Part shown: positions 42,592 to 51,253 of the stretch, piece after piece
Position numbering within the stretch: the stretch's first letter is position 1
Layout of the letters: each line of letters opens with the position of its first letter
NCBI GenBank assembly: GCA_963802575.1
Contig: CAWDJF010000007.1
Span: forward strand, 558,001 to 622,000
DNA: 64,000 bases
Origin: DATFTE01 sp963802575
GTDB lineage: Bacteria; Acidobacteriota; Terriglobia; Terriglobales; Acidobacteriaceae
Direction: 5' to 3'
Made by a program: the position numbers and the translations under genes
The notes under the pieces: model-generated
Database searches by the model: none
What the model saw: the letters and a program-made list of their open reading frames with translations, nothing else
What the model was told of the DNA's origin: nothing

Positions 42592-42939
42592 ATGGTAGAT
42601 TGCGACGAACACGATATGGACAAAACGCGCGATGAACACCTGCAACAGCGAGAAAAGTACAAGAAGCTCTTTGAGTCCACCGCTGCACTGCTGTTTCGCC
42701 ACGATCCTGTCGGCATGGCCTTCGAGCACAATAAGGATGAGTATCTGCCCGAGGCTGGAACCATTCTGCCGCGCCTCAACGGTTGCCAGTCCGAGGCGGA
42801 TGTCCTCCCCATCGTCTACGAAGAATTTCTGCACTGGTTCGGCAATGCAGCGGGGACGAGGGAGCGTTACGTTGAGATCGCTTCTGAGATACGGGATTTG
42901 TGGCAAGCCTACCGGAGCGACGGACCCAGCACTTCTTAG
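42592..42939 (+). CDS. Small acidic protein of unknown function
   Basis: This 115-residue protein may start at ATG 42592 or at 42616 (M9). It is hydrophilic and charged, with a helical N-terminal part (DKTRDEHLQQREKYKKLFE) and the segment FEHNKDEYLPEAGTILPRLNGCQSEADVLPIVYEEFLHWFG. No domain is recognised. It is transcribed divergently from thrB (35 bases apart) and overlaps the end of thrC by 4 bases on the opposite strand. Confidence 0.55.
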   Translation: MVDCDEHDMDKTRDEHLQQREKYKKLFESTAALLFRHDPVGMAFEHNKDEYLPEAGTILPRLNGCQSEADVLPIVYEEFLHWFGNAAGTRERYVEIASEIRDLWQAYRSDGPSTS

Positions 42940-44288
42940 TTGCCTTGTCCGTTGAGCACCTTCAGGACTGCGTCCACGTTGGCATCGAGCACTACCGGGG
43001 CGCGTTGCTGGCCGGCGAGAGTCTCGGCTTCCTTCGTGCCCGCAAACAGCTCCCCGCGATGAAAGTTGAGCGTGAACTCTGGATCTTTGAGCAGATGCCC
43101 GGTGAGAATCAGCACTACATTCTCGGAAGGCCTCACGAATCCGCGCTTCACCAACTTCTTCAGTCCAGCCAAAGTCACAGCTGACGCCGGTTCGCAACCG
43201 ACGCCATCAGCTCCGATTTCCGCTTTCGCCAAGGCAATCTCTACTTCCGTAACGTCATCGACCGTCCCGCCCGTGGCTTGAAGGATACGCACCGCCTTCT
43301 TCCATGATGCTGGGTTGCCGATGCGAATAGCGGTAGCCATCGTCTCCGCTTGCACCGGCGTAATCGACTGGCCGCCATTCTCCCGCATGGCACGCACCAG
43401 CGGGTTCGCCCCAGCAGCCTGGATGATCGAAATCTTAGGCAGTCGGGAGATGAGCCCCAGTTCCTTCATCTCCAGGCAGGCCTTCCCGATAGCCGAAGAG
43501 TTACCTAGGTTCCCCCCGGGAACAATAATGTGGTCGGGCGGTTGCCAGTTCAATTGCTCCATCAATTCGATGGCGGCGGTCTTCTGGCCTTCAATGCGAT
43601 ATGGGTTGACCGAGTTCAGCAGATAGACCGGGGCACGCTGGACAACCTGATTCAACACCTGCATGCATCCGTCGAAATCAGTCTTCAACTGGCAAGTCAC
43701 CGCGCCGTAATCGAGTGCCTGGGAAAGCTTGCCCCAGGAAATCTTGCCTTCTGGGAGCAGCACCAGGCTTCGCAGCCCTCCGCGTGACGCATAGGCAGCC
43801 ATAGAAGCGGAGGTGTTTCCCGTTGAGGCGCAGGCAACCCACTGAAATGCTTTCTGGCGCGCGAAAGAAGCCGCCGCCGTCATCCCGGTATCTTTGAACG
43901 AACCCGTGGGGTTCATCCCTTGATGCTTCGCCTGCAGGTGCTCGACTCCCGCAATCCGAGCGCATCCCGGCAAGGAATAAAGGGGCGTGTTCCCTTCCCT
44001 TAGCGTGATCACATCTTCCAGGCCGCGCAAGCTCGGCAGCAGCTCGCGGAAGCGCCAAACGCCGCTCTGGTCCACCGCTTCGCGAGACAACTTGCGTTGC
44101 TGCCACAGCAATTTGAGATCGTTGCCAGCGTCCCCACTCCAACCTTGATAGAAGACTTCCAGGAGATCTCCGCAAGTCGAACAACGGAAATTCGCGCCAG
44201 CATCTGCTTGCACCTTGCCGCAGGCAATGCAGCGAAGCTGCGCTTCACCACGACTGAACCTGGATTCGAGCGCCGTTGGATGGGTCAT
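42936..44288 (-). CDS. thrC: Threonine synthase
   Basis: ATG 44288 is chosen because the zinc-ribbon-like start follows at once; a longer frame to 44537 runs through the cupin gene and is spurious. The 450-residue protein has an N-terminal CxxC...CxxC ribbon (Cys20, Cys23, Cys36, Cys39) and then a PLP fold-type II core with the Schiff-base Lys132 in GSFKDTGM. GGNLGNSSAIG and GANPLVRAM lie in the substrate region. It converts O-phosphohomoserine to threonine. The gene starts 8 bases after the cupin gene and follows an aminotransferase, so the three form an operon. Confidence 0.93.
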   Translation of the reverse strand: MTHPTALESRFSRGEAQLRCIACGKVQADAGANFRCSTCGDLLEVFYQGWSGDAGNDLKLLWQQRKLSREAVDQSGVWRFRELLPSLRGLEDVITLREGNTPLYSLPGCARIAGVEHLQAKHQGMNPTGSFKDTGMTAAASFARQKAFQWVACASTGNTSASMAAYASRGGLRSLVLLPEGKISWGKLSQALDYGAVTCQLKTDFDGCMQVLNQVVQRAPVYLLNSVNPYRIEGQKTAAIELMEQLNWQPPDHIIVPGGNLGNSSAIGKACLEMKELGLISRLPKISIIQAAGANPLVRAMRENGGQSITPVQAETMATAIRIGNPASWKKAVRILQATGGTVDDVTEVEIALAKAEIGADGVGCEPASAVTLAGLKKLVKRGFVRPSENVVLILTGHLLKDPEFTLNFHRGELFAGTKEAETLAGQQRAPVVLDANVDAVLKVLNGQGN

Positions 44289-44296
44289 TCGTGGAG

Positions 44297-44731
44297 TTAC
44301 TTCTTGCCTCGCAGATAAGCGTCGGTCTTTTCCATCCAGTCCGCACGTGGAGGATTGAAGACATCCAGGTCCACCGTGTCTTCGACGGCTTCCGCCTTGT
44401 GCGGCATGTTCGGCGGGATGGTCAGCACTTCGCCTGCGCGAACGACGATTACCTTGCCGTCGATCCAGAATTTGAGCGCGCCTTCCAGGATGTAGGTCAC
44501 CTGCTCGTTGAGATGGCTGTGCTCGGGAACAATGCATCCTTTCTTGAGCAGAACGCGCGCAACCATGATCTGTTGTCCGACCACGAACTGGCGCTGGAGG
44601 AGCGGATTGAGGTCCTCGAGCGGGATCGAATTCCAGGCGACGTACCCGAGTTCTGCTTTCTTTGCGCTCCTGCTAGGCACGGTCTTGCGTAGAGCGCGGG
44701 CCGTTGATTTCTTTTTGGCGGATTTCTTCAT
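44297..44731 (-). CDS. Cupin domain protein
   Basis: This 144-residue protein has a Lys/Arg-rich start (MKKSAKKKSTARALRK) and a single cupin barrel. Its motif 1 carries the metal ligands in HSHLNEQVTYILEGALKFWIDG, and motif 2 is IPPNMPHKAEAVEDTVDLDVF. It would bind one metal ion and a small ligand; the reaction is unknown. Its ATG overlaps the stop of the aminotransferase gene by 4 bases and it ends 8 bases before thrC. Confidence 0.85.
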   Translation of the reverse strand: MKKSAKKKSTARALRKTVPSRSAKKAELGYVAWNSIPLEDLNPLLQRQFVVGQQIMVARVLLKKGCIVPEHSHLNEQVTYILEGALKFWIDGKVIVVRAGEVLTIPPNMPHKAEAVEDTVDLDVFNPPRADWMEKTDAYLRGKK

Positions 44732-45912
44732 TTCACCGGGGCTCCTTGCCAGGCCGGCGCGACGCGTTGAATTCTGGCAACCGCCTCACGGAGATTCTCG
44801 CTCGATGACGCGAACGAGAACCGCACAAAGTCGCGCCCTGCGGCGCCAAAGGCCGCTCCGGGAATGGCAGCCACGCCCGCTTCTTCCAACAGAACGCGGC
44901 AAACCTCTTCCGCGCTGACGCCGGTCTCGACGATATTCACCCAGGCGTAGAAGGCTCCGGGAGGCGTGAGACAGCGGAAGCCGGGCACGCGGTTGAGGTC
45001 GCGAATGAATTGTTCGCGGCGGCTTTTGAACTCTCCCACCATGCGGGGAGTTGCGCCGTCAGGGTCGCGCAGCGCGGTAATCGCGCCATACTGCTCGAAT
45101 TCGGCCACGCTGGTGTAGCTATTCGCGACCATCATGGTCAGCGCGGAAGTGATATGGGATGGCGCGACAGCGTAACCGAGACGCCATCCAGTCATGGCGA
45201 AGCTCTTGGAAAAGCCGTCGAGAATAACGGTGCGCTCGCCCATCCCGGGATAACTTCCCATCGACACATAGCGGCCGTCATAGATGATGCGGGCGTAGAT
45301 TTCGTCAGAGAGCACGATGAGATCGTGCCGCACCGCCAGTTCGGCCAAGCGGCGCTGAACCTCGTCGCTGTATACCGCGCCGACGGGATTGCTGGGCGAA
45401 TTGGTGATCATCACCTTGGTGCGGGAAGTAATTCGGGCCGCGATTTCGTCGGGATCGGGCTGAAAGCGATTGCGCTCCGCGAGTTCGAAGGGAATGGGCA
45501 CGCCGCCAAGGCCCAAGGTGATGGAAGCGAATCCGGGAAAGCCGGGATCGGGGTACAGCACTTCATCGCCGGGGTCAATCAGCGCCATCAGGGTAATGAA
45601 CAGGGCGGTCTTGCAGCCGGGAGCGACCACGATGTTGTCGGCGGAGACATCCAGATTCCTGGTGTCATGCAGATAGGAAACGATGGCTTCGCGCAGTTCG
45701 CGGACACCAGGCACAGCACAGTACCGGTCTTTTCCTTCGTCAACCGCCTGCTTGAGAGCCTGGTTCACACTGGGAGAAGGATGGAAGTCGGGCTCTCCTA
45801 ATTCGAGATGAATGATGGAACGCCCGGCACGCTCGAGTTCGGTGGCGCGGGCAAAAACGGAGAGGGCGCCCTCGCCGCTCATCACGTTCATGCGCGCGGC
45901 TAACGGGCGCAT
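44728..45912 (-). CDS. Aminotransferase class I/II (aspartate-aminotransferase-like)
   Basis: This 394-residue PLP enzyme has the fold-type I layout with HLELGEPDF near the N-terminus, the Asp/Tyr region VLSDEIYARIIYDG and Schiff-base Lys236 in SKSFAMTGWRLGY. It transfers amino groups between an amino acid and 2-oxoglutarate. Aspartate is a likely substrate because the operon leads to threonine synthase, but aromatic and other class I enzymes share these motifs. It is the first gene of the operon. Confidence 0.9.
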   Translation of the reverse strand: MRPLAARMNVMSGEGALSVFARATELERAGRSIIHLELGEPDFHPSPSVNQALKQAVDEGKDRYCAVPGVRELREAIVSYLHDTRNLDVSADNIVVAPGCKTALFITLMALIDPGDEVLYPDPGFPGFASITLGLGGVPIPFELAERNRFQPDPDEIAARITSRTKVMITNSPSNPVGAVYSDEVQRRLAELAVRHDLIVLSDEIYARIIYDGRYVSMGSYPGMGERTVILDGFSKSFAMTGWRLGYAVAPSHITSALTMMVANSYTSVAEFEQYGAITALRDPDGATPRMVGEFKSRREQFIRDLNRVPGFRCLTPPGAFYAWVNIVETGVSAEEVCRVLLEEAGVAAIPGAAFGAAGRDFVRFSFASSSENLREAVARIQRVAPAWQGAPVK

Positions 45913-46089
45913 AAATGGCTCACTTGAGAATGAATGGGTCCAGGCATCGTCTCTGGATTATATAGTGAGGTTACATGCAGAGGGCAGGCTTGCCCTGCCG
46001 GCGCGGCGCGGATAGTCTGGAGTCAGAGCATGAAACTATGACCCGTGGTCGATGAGGCCCACCCGGGGCATTCCGTTCAAAGGAGCACC

Positions 46090-47295
46090 ATGAAACCGCA
46101 CCAGCACCGGCAGGAGACTGAGGCTGTCAGAGGTGGTACCGACCTGAGCAGGAAGAATGGGCCACTGGCCACGCCCATCTACCAGACTTCAACCTTCGAA
46201 GTCACCGACAACGAACAGCAGCTGCGTGCCACGCCGACGGACATGTTTTATACGCGCTACGGCAATCCTACGAATACCGTTGCCGAAACGGCGATTGCGG
46301 AAATGGAGGGCGCCGACGCCGCTCTGGTGTTTAGTTCAGGCATGAACGCCATTACGACTTCCATCATGGCGCTGCTCAAGAGCGGCGATCACATTGTTGC
46401 GCAGCGCGACATCTACGGTGGAACGATCAAATTCCTGTCCCAGTGGCTGCCGAAGTTTGGCATCGAGACCACGTTCGTCGACACGGTTGAATACGATCAG
46501 CACGAGAATGCGATTCGTCCGAATACCAAGCTGTTGTATCTGGAATCTCCGACGAATCCCACGCTGCGTGTCGTGGATTTACGCAAGGTAGCGGCGATCG
46601 GCAAGAACCATAAGCTCATCACCATGATCGACAGCACTTTCGCTACTCCGATTAACCAACGTCCCGTGGAATTTGGGATTGATCTGGTCATGCACTCGGG
46701 AACGAAATATTTTGCCGGACACTCTGACCTGATCTGCGGAGTCATGGCCGGCCGCGGCGATCTGATTGAGCAGATTCACCACACCCGGACCACTCTGGGC
46801 GGCAACATGGATCCCCACGCCGCATGGCTGCTTCTACGCGGCATCAAGACGGTTGCGCTGCGCGTGCAGCGGCAGAACCTGAACGCGCTGCGCGTGGCGC
46901 AGTTCCTGGCGAAGCATCCGAAGGTGCGGAAGGTGAACTATCCGTTTCTTGAAGGCCACCCGCAGCACGATGTCGCTCTGGAACAGATGAGCGGAGGAGG
47001 AGCCGTCCTCAGCTTTGAAGTCGACGGCACCGGCCAGGATGCCTGCCATCTTTCGGAAGCTTTGCGCCTGTTCACGCTGGCCCCGAGTCTCGGCGGAGTC
47101 GATTCCCTGGTATGCATTCCGCTGCTCACCTCGCACGCCATGATCGCCGCCGATCAACGGGAGAAGATGGGAGTGACAGAGCAATTAATCCGCATTTCCG
47201 TGGGAATTGAGAACGCAGATGATCTGATCGCCGACCTGGAGCAAGCGCTCAAGGTCGTCAGCGGCGCCAGACAAACCGTCGGAGCCAGCCGCTAA
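46090..47295 (+). CDS. Cys/Met metabolism PLP enzyme (cystathionine gamma-synthase or lyase type)
   Basis: ATG 46090 follows AAAGGAGCACC and is preferred over 46045. The 401-residue protein is a Cys/Met metabolism PLP enzyme, with the internal aldimine Lys206 in MHSGTKYFAGHSDLICGVMAG. The phosphate-binding SSGMNAITTSIMALLKSGDHI and PTNPTLRVVD are also clear. It could be a cystathionine gamma-synthase, a cystathionine beta/gamma-lyase or a methionine gamma-lyase; the sequence read by eye does not decide. It stands divergent from the aminotransferase-thrC operon, which fits aspartate-family amino-acid metabolism. Confidence 0.88.
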   Translation: MKPHQHRQETEAVRGGTDLSRKNGPLATPIYQTSTFEVTDNEQQLRATPTDMFYTRYGNPTNTVAETAIAEMEGADAALVFSSGMNAITTSIMALLKSGDHIVAQRDIYGGTIKFLSQWLPKFGIETTFVDTVEYDQHENAIRPNTKLLYLESPTNPTLRVVDLRKVAAIGKNHKLITMIDSTFATPINQRPVEFGIDLVMHSGTKYFAGHSDLICGVMAGRGDLIEQIHHTRTTLGGNMDPHAAWLLLRGIKTVALRVQRQNLNALRVAQFLAKHPKVRKVNYPFLEGHPQHDVALEQMSGGGAVLSFEVDGTGQDACHLSEALRLFTLAPSLGGVDSLVCIPLLTSHAMIAADQREKMGVTEQLIRISVGIENADDLIADLEQALKVVSGARQTVGASR

Positions 47296-47296
47296 A

Positions 47297-47324
47297 AAAT
47301 AAGGACGGGCGTAGCCGCCCGTCC
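47297..47324 (-). terminator. Terminator between convergent genes
   Basis: GGACGGGCG (47303-47311) and CGCCCGTCC (47316-47324) form a 9-base stem with loop TAGC. On the minus strand it is followed by a T-rich stretch (TTATTTTTT), so it ends transcription of the TonB-receptor gene at 47354. It may also act on the plus strand for the PLP gene, though without a T-run. Confidence 0.78.
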
Positions 47325-47353
47325 CCTCCATTGCTCTCACGCTCCAATCTTCC

Positions 47354-50300
47354 TTAGAAGATAAACTTCAGACCAAGTTGCAGGATGCGGCCATTGTGCG
47401 CCACAGCGGGCCGGAAGTAAGAATTACCTCCGCCTCCGACCGACGTGGGCTGAATACACGAAGGCCCGTCGACTTGGACGTAGCAGGTTGCGGTGCTATT
47501 GGGATTTGCGTTCGGGCTATTCGACGCCGCCGAACCGAGGTCCCCCCCTAGCCATGCGTATTCGATGTGGTTGAAGACATTGAAGGCTTCGGCACGGAAC
47601 TCGAACGCCATCGACTCTTTGATGGCGAAGTGTTTAAACAACGCCATATCGAAGTTGGTACGAAAGGGATTCGTCAGAAAATTGCGCGGCGAATCGCCAA
47701 AGGTCAGCCCTGCGGGCGGGCCAAAGGCCGCAGGATTGTACGAGAGTGGGCCGAAGCCATCAAACGGAAATCGCGGGGTGCCGGATTTCGGATTACCGAC
47801 AACATCAGCGTACGAACTAGCTGAACTGGAACTAACTCCGTTGTTGACGCCGGCGTTGTCTGAGAACTCGCCGTTAGCAACGCTAAAGGGTGTACCGCTT
47901 TGAATATCGGTAATACCGGACCATTGCCATCCGCCCAGTAGCTTGTGAGCGAGGCCCGGGCTCTTAAAGAAAGGCAGATCATAGATGTAGCTCAACGTCA
48001 GCATGTGACGCTGATCGAAGTTGGAACTCGCGCGAGCGCGAGCGAGATTGAACGTGTCGAGAATAATAGGATCGCGAGCAGAAGAAGAATCGTCAATCGA
48101 GTGGCTGTAAGTGTACGACGCACTGACCTGCAACGATCCGACGCTGCGACGGAGCGACATTTGCAATGCGTTGTAGCTGGAGGAAGCTTTCTCCTCAATC
48201 CGGCTGACCGAACCAATCCCAGGAAATTGCGTACGGAATGCATCTGGAGAAGTGAGTTCACCGCAGGCAATTCCAAGATTCACAGCCGGACCCGAGGGGA
48301 GGCCGTTCGCGCCGGGCCCATTGTATTGAACCGGCACTCCACTCGCGGTTAGAGCATCTGTTGGCACCCCACCGGGATCCAGGTTCATCGGTGTTCCGCA
48401 ATCTGTAATCGGATCGCGCGCTCCGTTCGCCAGGTATGGGTTTTGGCTCGCTGCAACCGGTACGACCTGGTTGATATCGAGGAACCGCGTCAGATGCGTG
48501 CCTTTGCTGCCGACGTAGGAGATCGTTGCGACGGTATCCTTCGCAATTTCGTGTTCGATATCGAAGTGCCATTGCTGGACGTAGGGCCAGTGCACCTTGT
48601 TAGGGATAGACAACACTGCAAGCGGACTCGACGTGCCTGCCGGTGTTGGAACGATCTGGTTGTAGCTGGTGACGTTCAGAATGCTCGTTGTTTGCACCGC
48701 AGGACTAACATTCGGCTCCAACGACTCCGCGTTGGCCTCGTTGCCGTTGGTATGCTCGAAGAAGACCCCGTATCCTCCGCGAATCGCCCACTTGCCATCC
48801 CCCTTCGGATCAAAGGCAAAGCCAATGCGAGGAGCGGGATTAAACAAGTGACCTTGCATGCAGCTCACCGGAACACCCGGAGTCACGCCGCACTGCACAA
48901 TGCCGTTGAACGGATTTCCGTTGACGAGATTGGTGGTGTAATCGGTACTGCTCGCACCTGCAACGAAGTGTGACGGATCGAAGTTGTATTCCTGGTGGTA
49001 GCGCTCGCGGTACGTTCCAAACATACTGACTCGCAAGCCGAGGTTCAAAGTGAGACGAGAAGTGATGCGCCAGTCATCCTGGAAGTACGGTTCGAAAATC
49101 TTGTAACGGTTATAGAACTTCGGCTGCGCGCTGGTCTGAGTAAAGTTGGACACCCGACCGATGAGCAAATCTGCAAAAGCGTTCCCCGTACTGATGGCGG
49201 CGTTGCTAGTGTCATATGTGAGTTCGCCGTTGGTTGCAATAGTTGGCGCTGCGAGTTCGTTTTTCTGCGCCGCCACAAAGTAGCCGCCGAACTGCAGGTT
49301 GTGCTTCCCCACAATCTTGGTGACGTTGTCGCGGTACGTGTAGGTTGGATTGGAGTTGTAGGGGCCATTCGGAAGGTAACCAACGTCCTCGCCGAAGTTA
49401 TAGATTCCCCCGCCACCCAGATTGATGCCAGCTACCTTGCCTTGGTCGGCCCCTGGGTACAAACCGAACGTGACGTTGCTTGGACGTTGCCAAGCGCCAA
49501 TGGGAATGAGAGTGATGTGGTCCGTAGTGTAACTGGCCACAAATTCATTGAGCAATGTAGGAGAAACCGTGGAGGTGAGCCGTGCCACCATGCTTACGCC
49601 GGGCCCCGTAAAATTCGTTTGAATCGTAGGGAAATTGCCGACGTTAGTCCAGAGGGGTGTCGGGTAGATCTGATCCCACGAGTCATGGATATATCGGAAC
49701 GTGACGCGGTTGTTGTTGTTGATGTTGTGATCAATCCGGAAGAGTTCTTCGCGCCAGTTGGTAGGAAGCGTAGGGGCTGCGTTCCAAATATTTGCGCCCG
49801 AGGTAGGCGCGGGAATCTGCGCTACTAGCGCCGGAGAATTAATCGCATCGACGGGCACCTGGTTGCCGGCGAAGATGGCGAAGCTGTTCGCGGGATCTAT
49901 CACTCCTGGGCCGCTGGCGGGACAGTCGGAGAAAACGGGGAGACTCGGGAAGCTGGCGTCTGGCGTCCGAACGAACTCGCCAGATGCGGGACAGAGATCG
50001 CTGAAGTTTCCGCCGCGTTCTGCAACTGACGGGACCACCACGCTTCCCAGATTCGCGGGCACCCTGTCGCGCCGCCACTCCTGCGACCAGAAGAAAAACG
50101 TCTTGTCCTTGTTCGTGTTGTAGACCTTGGGGATGAAAACAGGTCCACCGATCGTATATCCGAAGTCGTTCTTCTTGTAAGACGGAACGGTGGTCTGCGG
50201 AAAAGTTTGCGCGTTAAAAGCATCGTTGCGGACAAACTCGTAAGCGTCGCCGTGAAACTGATTAGTGCCCGATTTGGTCTCAACCTCCACCGTTCCGGAA

Positions 50301-51004
50301 CCGCTGCGGCCATACTGGGCGCCGTAGTTGGAAGTAAGCACCTTGAATTCGGCGATAGCATCCAGGCTGGGATAGACATTTAGCGTGGTGTTGCTGCCAT
50401 TGTCCATGTTGTCGCCGCTGTCCAGTTCCCAGTTGTTGTATTCCGTTCTTCCACCGTTAACGCTGAAGGAGACATTGCCGCCAACGCCCACGCCCGCGTC
50501 GTCTTGTCCTGACTGATTGCTCACGCCTGGAACCAGAGTGGCGAGTTGAGTGAAATTGCGGCCGTTCAATTCCAACTGCGTAATTTGTTTTCCAGTGACC
50601 GTGCCAGAGAGATCGGAGGACTGAGTTTCCACTTGGGCGACGCTCGTGCCTTGGACGGTGACTTCCGTCGAGGTTGCGCCGACTTGCAGAGGAACATCAA
50701 CGCGCGCCTTTTGACCCACGCGCAGGACTACGCCGACTGCTTGGAACTTCTTGAATCCTTGCGCCGTTACCGTGAGGTCTACCGTCCCCACTGGCAAACC
50801 AGCGACGAGATAGTCGCCGCTGTCGTTCGTAGTGGTGGTCCGACTAATTCCTTTGTCAGCGTTCGTAACCGCAACTTGAGCGTTCGCCACCGCCGCTCCG
50901 CTGGTGTCTGTAACGGTTCCGGTAATGGATGCCGTGTCCTGCCCAAACGCGACTGGCAGGCAGAAGATCCCGAGAAGAACGGCTAAACCGAGACGGCGTT
51001 TCAT
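47354..51004 (-). CDS. TonB-dependent outer-membrane receptor with carboxypeptidase-regulatory domain (Oar-like)
   Basis: ATG 51004 follows GAAGGGGGT and opens a signal peptide (MKRRLGLAVLLGIFCLPVAFGQ); the longer frame to 51148 is unlikely. The 1216-residue protein has an N-terminal CarboxypepD_reg-like domain (ITGTVTDTSGAAVANAQVAV), a plug with a TonB-receptor look (SSDLSGTVTGKQITQLELNGRNF) and a large outer-membrane barrel ending ILQLGLKFIF. It probably imports a large substrate such as a glycan or peptide fragment. A LacI regulator lies just upstream in the same direction, and a promoter with a LacI-like operator precedes the gene. Confidence 0.9.
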   Translation of the reverse strand: MKRRLGLAVLLGIFCLPVAFGQDTASITGTVTDTSGAAVANAQVAVTNADKGISRTTTTNDSGDYLVAGLPVGTVDLTVTAQGFKKFQAVGVVLRVGQKARVDVPLQVGATSTEVTVQGTSVAQVETQSSDLSGTVTGKQITQLELNGRNFTQLATLVPGVSNQSGQDDAGVGVGGNVSFSVNGGRTEYNNWELDSGDNMDNGSNTTLNVYPSLDAIAEFKVLTSNYGAQYGRSGSGTVEVETKSGTNQFHGDAYEFVRNDAFNAQTFPQTTVPSYKKNDFGYTIGGPVFIPKVYNTNKDKTFFFWSQEWRRDRVPANLGSVVVPSVAERGGNFSDLCPASGEFVRTPDASFPSLPVFSDCPASGPGVIDPANSFAIFAGNQVPVDAINSPALVAQIPAPTSGANIWNAAPTLPTNWREELFRIDHNINNNNRVTFRYIHDSWDQIYPTPLWTNVGNFPTIQTNFTGPGVSMVARLTSTVSPTLLNEFVASYTTDHITLIPIGAWQRPSNVTFGLYPGADQGKVAGINLGGGGIYNFGEDVGYLPNGPYNSNPTYTYRDNVTKIVGKHNLQFGGYFVAAQKNELAAPTIATNGELTYDTSNAAISTGNAFADLLIGRVSNFTQTSAQPKFYNRYKIFEPYFQDDWRITSRLTLNLGLRVSMFGTYRERYHQEYNFDPSHFVAGASSTDYTTNLVNGNPFNGIVQCGVTPGVPVSCMQGHLFNPAPRIGFAFDPKGDGKWAIRGGYGVFFEHTNGNEANAESLEPNVSPAVQTTSILNVTSYNQIVPTPAGTSSPLAVLSIPNKVHWPYVQQWHFDIEHEIAKDTVATISYVGSKGTHLTRFLDINQVVPVAASQNPYLANGARDPITDCGTPMNLDPGGVPTDALTASGVPVQYNGPGANGLPSGPAVNLGIACGELTSPDAFRTQFPGIGSVSRIEEKASSSYNALQMSLRRSVGSLQVSASYTYSHSIDDSSSARDPIILDTFNLARARASSNFDQRHMLTLSYIYDLPFFKSPGLAHKLLGGWQWSGITDIQSGTPFSVANGEFSDNAGVNNGVSSSSASSYADVVGNPKSGTPRFPFDGFGPLSYNPAAFGPPAGLTFGDSPRNFLTNPFRTNFDMALFKHFAIKESMAFEFRAEAFNVFNHIEYAWLGGDLGSAASNSPNANPNSTATCYVQVDGPSCIQPTSVGGGGNSYFRPAVAHNGRILQLGLKFIF

Positions 51005-51097
51005 GATCGACCCCCTTCGGCGTGTGATCGAGACACGCCCCCCAACACCCATTGCCGGCATGAGCCGTGACTCTATCGTGCTAGCCGCACAGCCCAA

Positions 51098-51113
51098 TGT
51101 GATTTCAATCACT
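51098..51113. promoter_or_regulatory. Second CRP-type palindrome, in the TonB-receptor leader
   Basis: TGTGA-N6-TCACT matches the CRP core in nine of ten fixed positions. It lies 94 bases upstream of the receptor ATG and downstream of the proposed promoter, so it could act as a roadblock site or serve another promoter. It resembles the perfect site at 4942-4957. Confidence 0.3.
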
Positions 51114-51152
51114 TGGGGCTGTGACCGCCCGCCCGAGCAACCCCACAAGCCG

Positions 51153-51178
51153 TGAAAGCGTTTATTAAAACGTATGAA
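51153..51178 (-). promoter_or_regulatory. LacI-family operator-like sequence before the TonB receptor
   Basis: TGAAAGCGTTTATT (51153-51166) and TTAAAACGTATGAA (51165-51178) are two near-palindromic units with a central CG, the pattern of LacI/GalR operators. They abut the proposed -10 element, so bound repressor would block transcription start. The lacI gene's end is 76 bases away. Confidence 0.5.
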
Positions 51179-51206
51179 TAGTGCGTTAGAGCCTATTTGG
51201 TGTCAA
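51178..51206 (-). promoter_or_regulatory. Sigma-70 promoter of the TonB-receptor gene
   Basis: On the minus strand, a perfect -35 TTGACA (51201-51206) is 17 bases from CACTAT (51178-51183), a usable though imperfect -10. The transcript would start near 51171, within the operator, giving a leader of about 165 bases to the receptor ATG. Confidence 0.5.
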
Positions 51207-51253
51207 GCGAAAAATGGCCGCTCGCGGTGGAAAATATACCTCTACGGGGCTTT

